A stretch of 64,000 nt of DNA. Origin: Arctopsyche grandis (lineage: Eukaryota > Arthropoda > Insecta > Trichoptera > Hydropsychidae). The notes under the pieces were generated by a model. The model was given only the letters and a program-made list of their open reading frames with translations. It ran no database searches and was not told the origin of the DNA. This document shows positions 62,849 through 64,000 of the stretch, piece after piece. The DNA is taken from the NCBI RefSeq assembly GCF_051622035.1, contig NC_135365.1, positions 16,410,001-16,474,000 of the forward strand, in the 5' to 3' direction. The translations under genes were made by a program, and so were the position numbers. Each line of letters begins with the position of its first letter. The first letter of the stretch is position 1.

Positions 62849-64000
62849 ACATTTGTCTGTACTTGTATATCAAATTCAAACCCTAGTACATGTATGTTGA
62901 TAAATCGAAGTATTTTTTTATTCGCTCTCCTGCCAGAATTTAAAACAGCTATATTGGCAACACTAAATAGTCAACCTAATCCATAAATTTCGACTAAATC
63001 TAACCACCAAATTACTGCATGTCTATGTACAGTTATCATCCCAATTACGGGAAAATATGTAATATGTACTAAGATTAGAAGTTTGTTTGTAAAACATGTG
63101 TTTCAAAGCGAAGAATGCATGCTTGAAATAAATTCTATTGTGCATCATACTCGAAATTAAAAGTGCATGTACATACTATATGTATTGATATTGCTTAAAA
63201 ATCGTCTAGATTATTATGTGTGTAGGTGCAAATAGCCTTTTATATGAATGTACATACCCACTTATATATATTTTTTAATTAATTTTAAACGGTATACATG
63301 CGAAAGGCTTTAAACACTTACATATGTATGTATATCCATTTAAGAACATGATTGTGAGAATTATATTTTATTCATTTAATACTCGACATTTTTGATCTAT
63401 GCGTTTGCTGGCGGTATTATAAATGACGATAATTTCTAATGGACCTCAAATTTGCGCGTTTAGGCTGCAATTTATGGAGCGAAACGATCGTGGAACGCAC
63501 CATTGTTTACAAGAAAATTTGAGAACGATTTGAGTGAAACACGATAAAAAAAAAAAACAATAGCAAATATTAACCAACGTTGTTTAGTGTTAGTGTGTCA
63601 ATTCAAGAAGAATAGATATTTAATTTCCCCATTGTACGGTACTTTTTGGTCGTTTGCGTGCGATCTTCGTGTACGCACTCCACAAAAGTAGTGTCTAATA
63701 TTTGTCACGAGTGTTATAATTCATTTTCAGTTTGGAAATGATCGGCTTATTAATGGTGGTCTTGTGACAATGTCATAAGTGAAAATGTCGATCAATGTCG
63801 CTTTCCCCTTTCAGCCAACACATCTTGCACAATAGAACTTGAATTTTATTATACTTTCGATATGTGACTCAATGATCAGAACTGGATCATGTTATATGTA
63901 TATGTTTTCTATCACTATAAGAACTAAAGTCAACATTTGGGCTAACTTCGTTCGAGAATTCTCATTAATAAAACGCAACTTTCGCGTCGCGCCATAAGCT
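62849..64000. other. Right-hand end, unassigned
   Basis: Mostly AT-rich. From about 63400 the base composition becomes more balanced, with a possible acceptor TTTTCAG at about 63725-63731; this could be the 5' region of a gene outside the window, but nothing is recognisable. Confidence 0.3.

Overview
The window is animal nuclear DNA: AT-rich, intron-containing, with GT-AG splicing and arthropod-style repeats (runs of TACATA, (TA)n tracts, tRNA-derived SINEs, many small terminal-inverted-repeat elements). The seven protein genes recognised all match insect proteins. RpL39, Atox1 and the two perilipins look closest to holometabolous insects. I cannot fix the order (Lepidoptera, Trichoptera and Coleoptera are all possible).

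Layout. 0.8-3.2 kb, minus: the 5' four coding exons of Pink1; the rest lies beyond the left edge, and intron 4 carries a TIR element. 3.2-5.9 kb: spacer packed with foldback and MITE copies. 6.0-6.9 kb, plus: complete RpL39. 6.9-10.9 kb: nested transposon debris around a LINE relic. 10.97-20.26 kb, minus: complete exportin-5 in 20 coding exons, phase-consistent throughout, with one GC-AG intron. 20.3-25.3 kb: divergent spacer with a SINE, several MITEs, a GC-rich tract and a solo LTR nested in a TIR element. 25.3-28.9 kb, plus: Poc1. A hAT-type MITE begins about 25 bp after its stop. 30.0-30.35 kb, minus: copper chaperone Atox1. 30.6-39 kb: LINE relics, a solo-LTR candidate and foldbacks. 39.1-44.3 kb, plus: perilipin 1 (Lsd-1). 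47.0-48.2 kb: a decayed hAT transposon containing two further insertions. 48.7-52.9 kb, plus: perilipin 2 (Lsd-2). 53-64 kb: mostly repeats, plus an unassigned Cys-containing minus-strand exon candidate and a GC-rich possible first exon.

Biology. The protein genes are ordinary housekeeping or metabolic genes: mitochondrial quality control (Pink1), ribosome (RpL39), small-RNA export (exportin-5), centriole (Poc1), copper delivery (Atox1) and lipid droplets (Lsd-1, Lsd-2). The only functional cluster is the head-to-tail perilipin pair, which is unlinked in Drosophila.

The novelty is in the mobile DNA. Two families of foldback elements carry 9-bp target duplications like Mutator-type transposons. 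A roughly 515-bp TTAA element is present in four copies, one with an internal empty-site control. Several hAT-like elements show readable 8-bp duplications. I found no convincing new multi-gene system. Splice coordinates were read by eye from the sequence and homology memory; no search was run.
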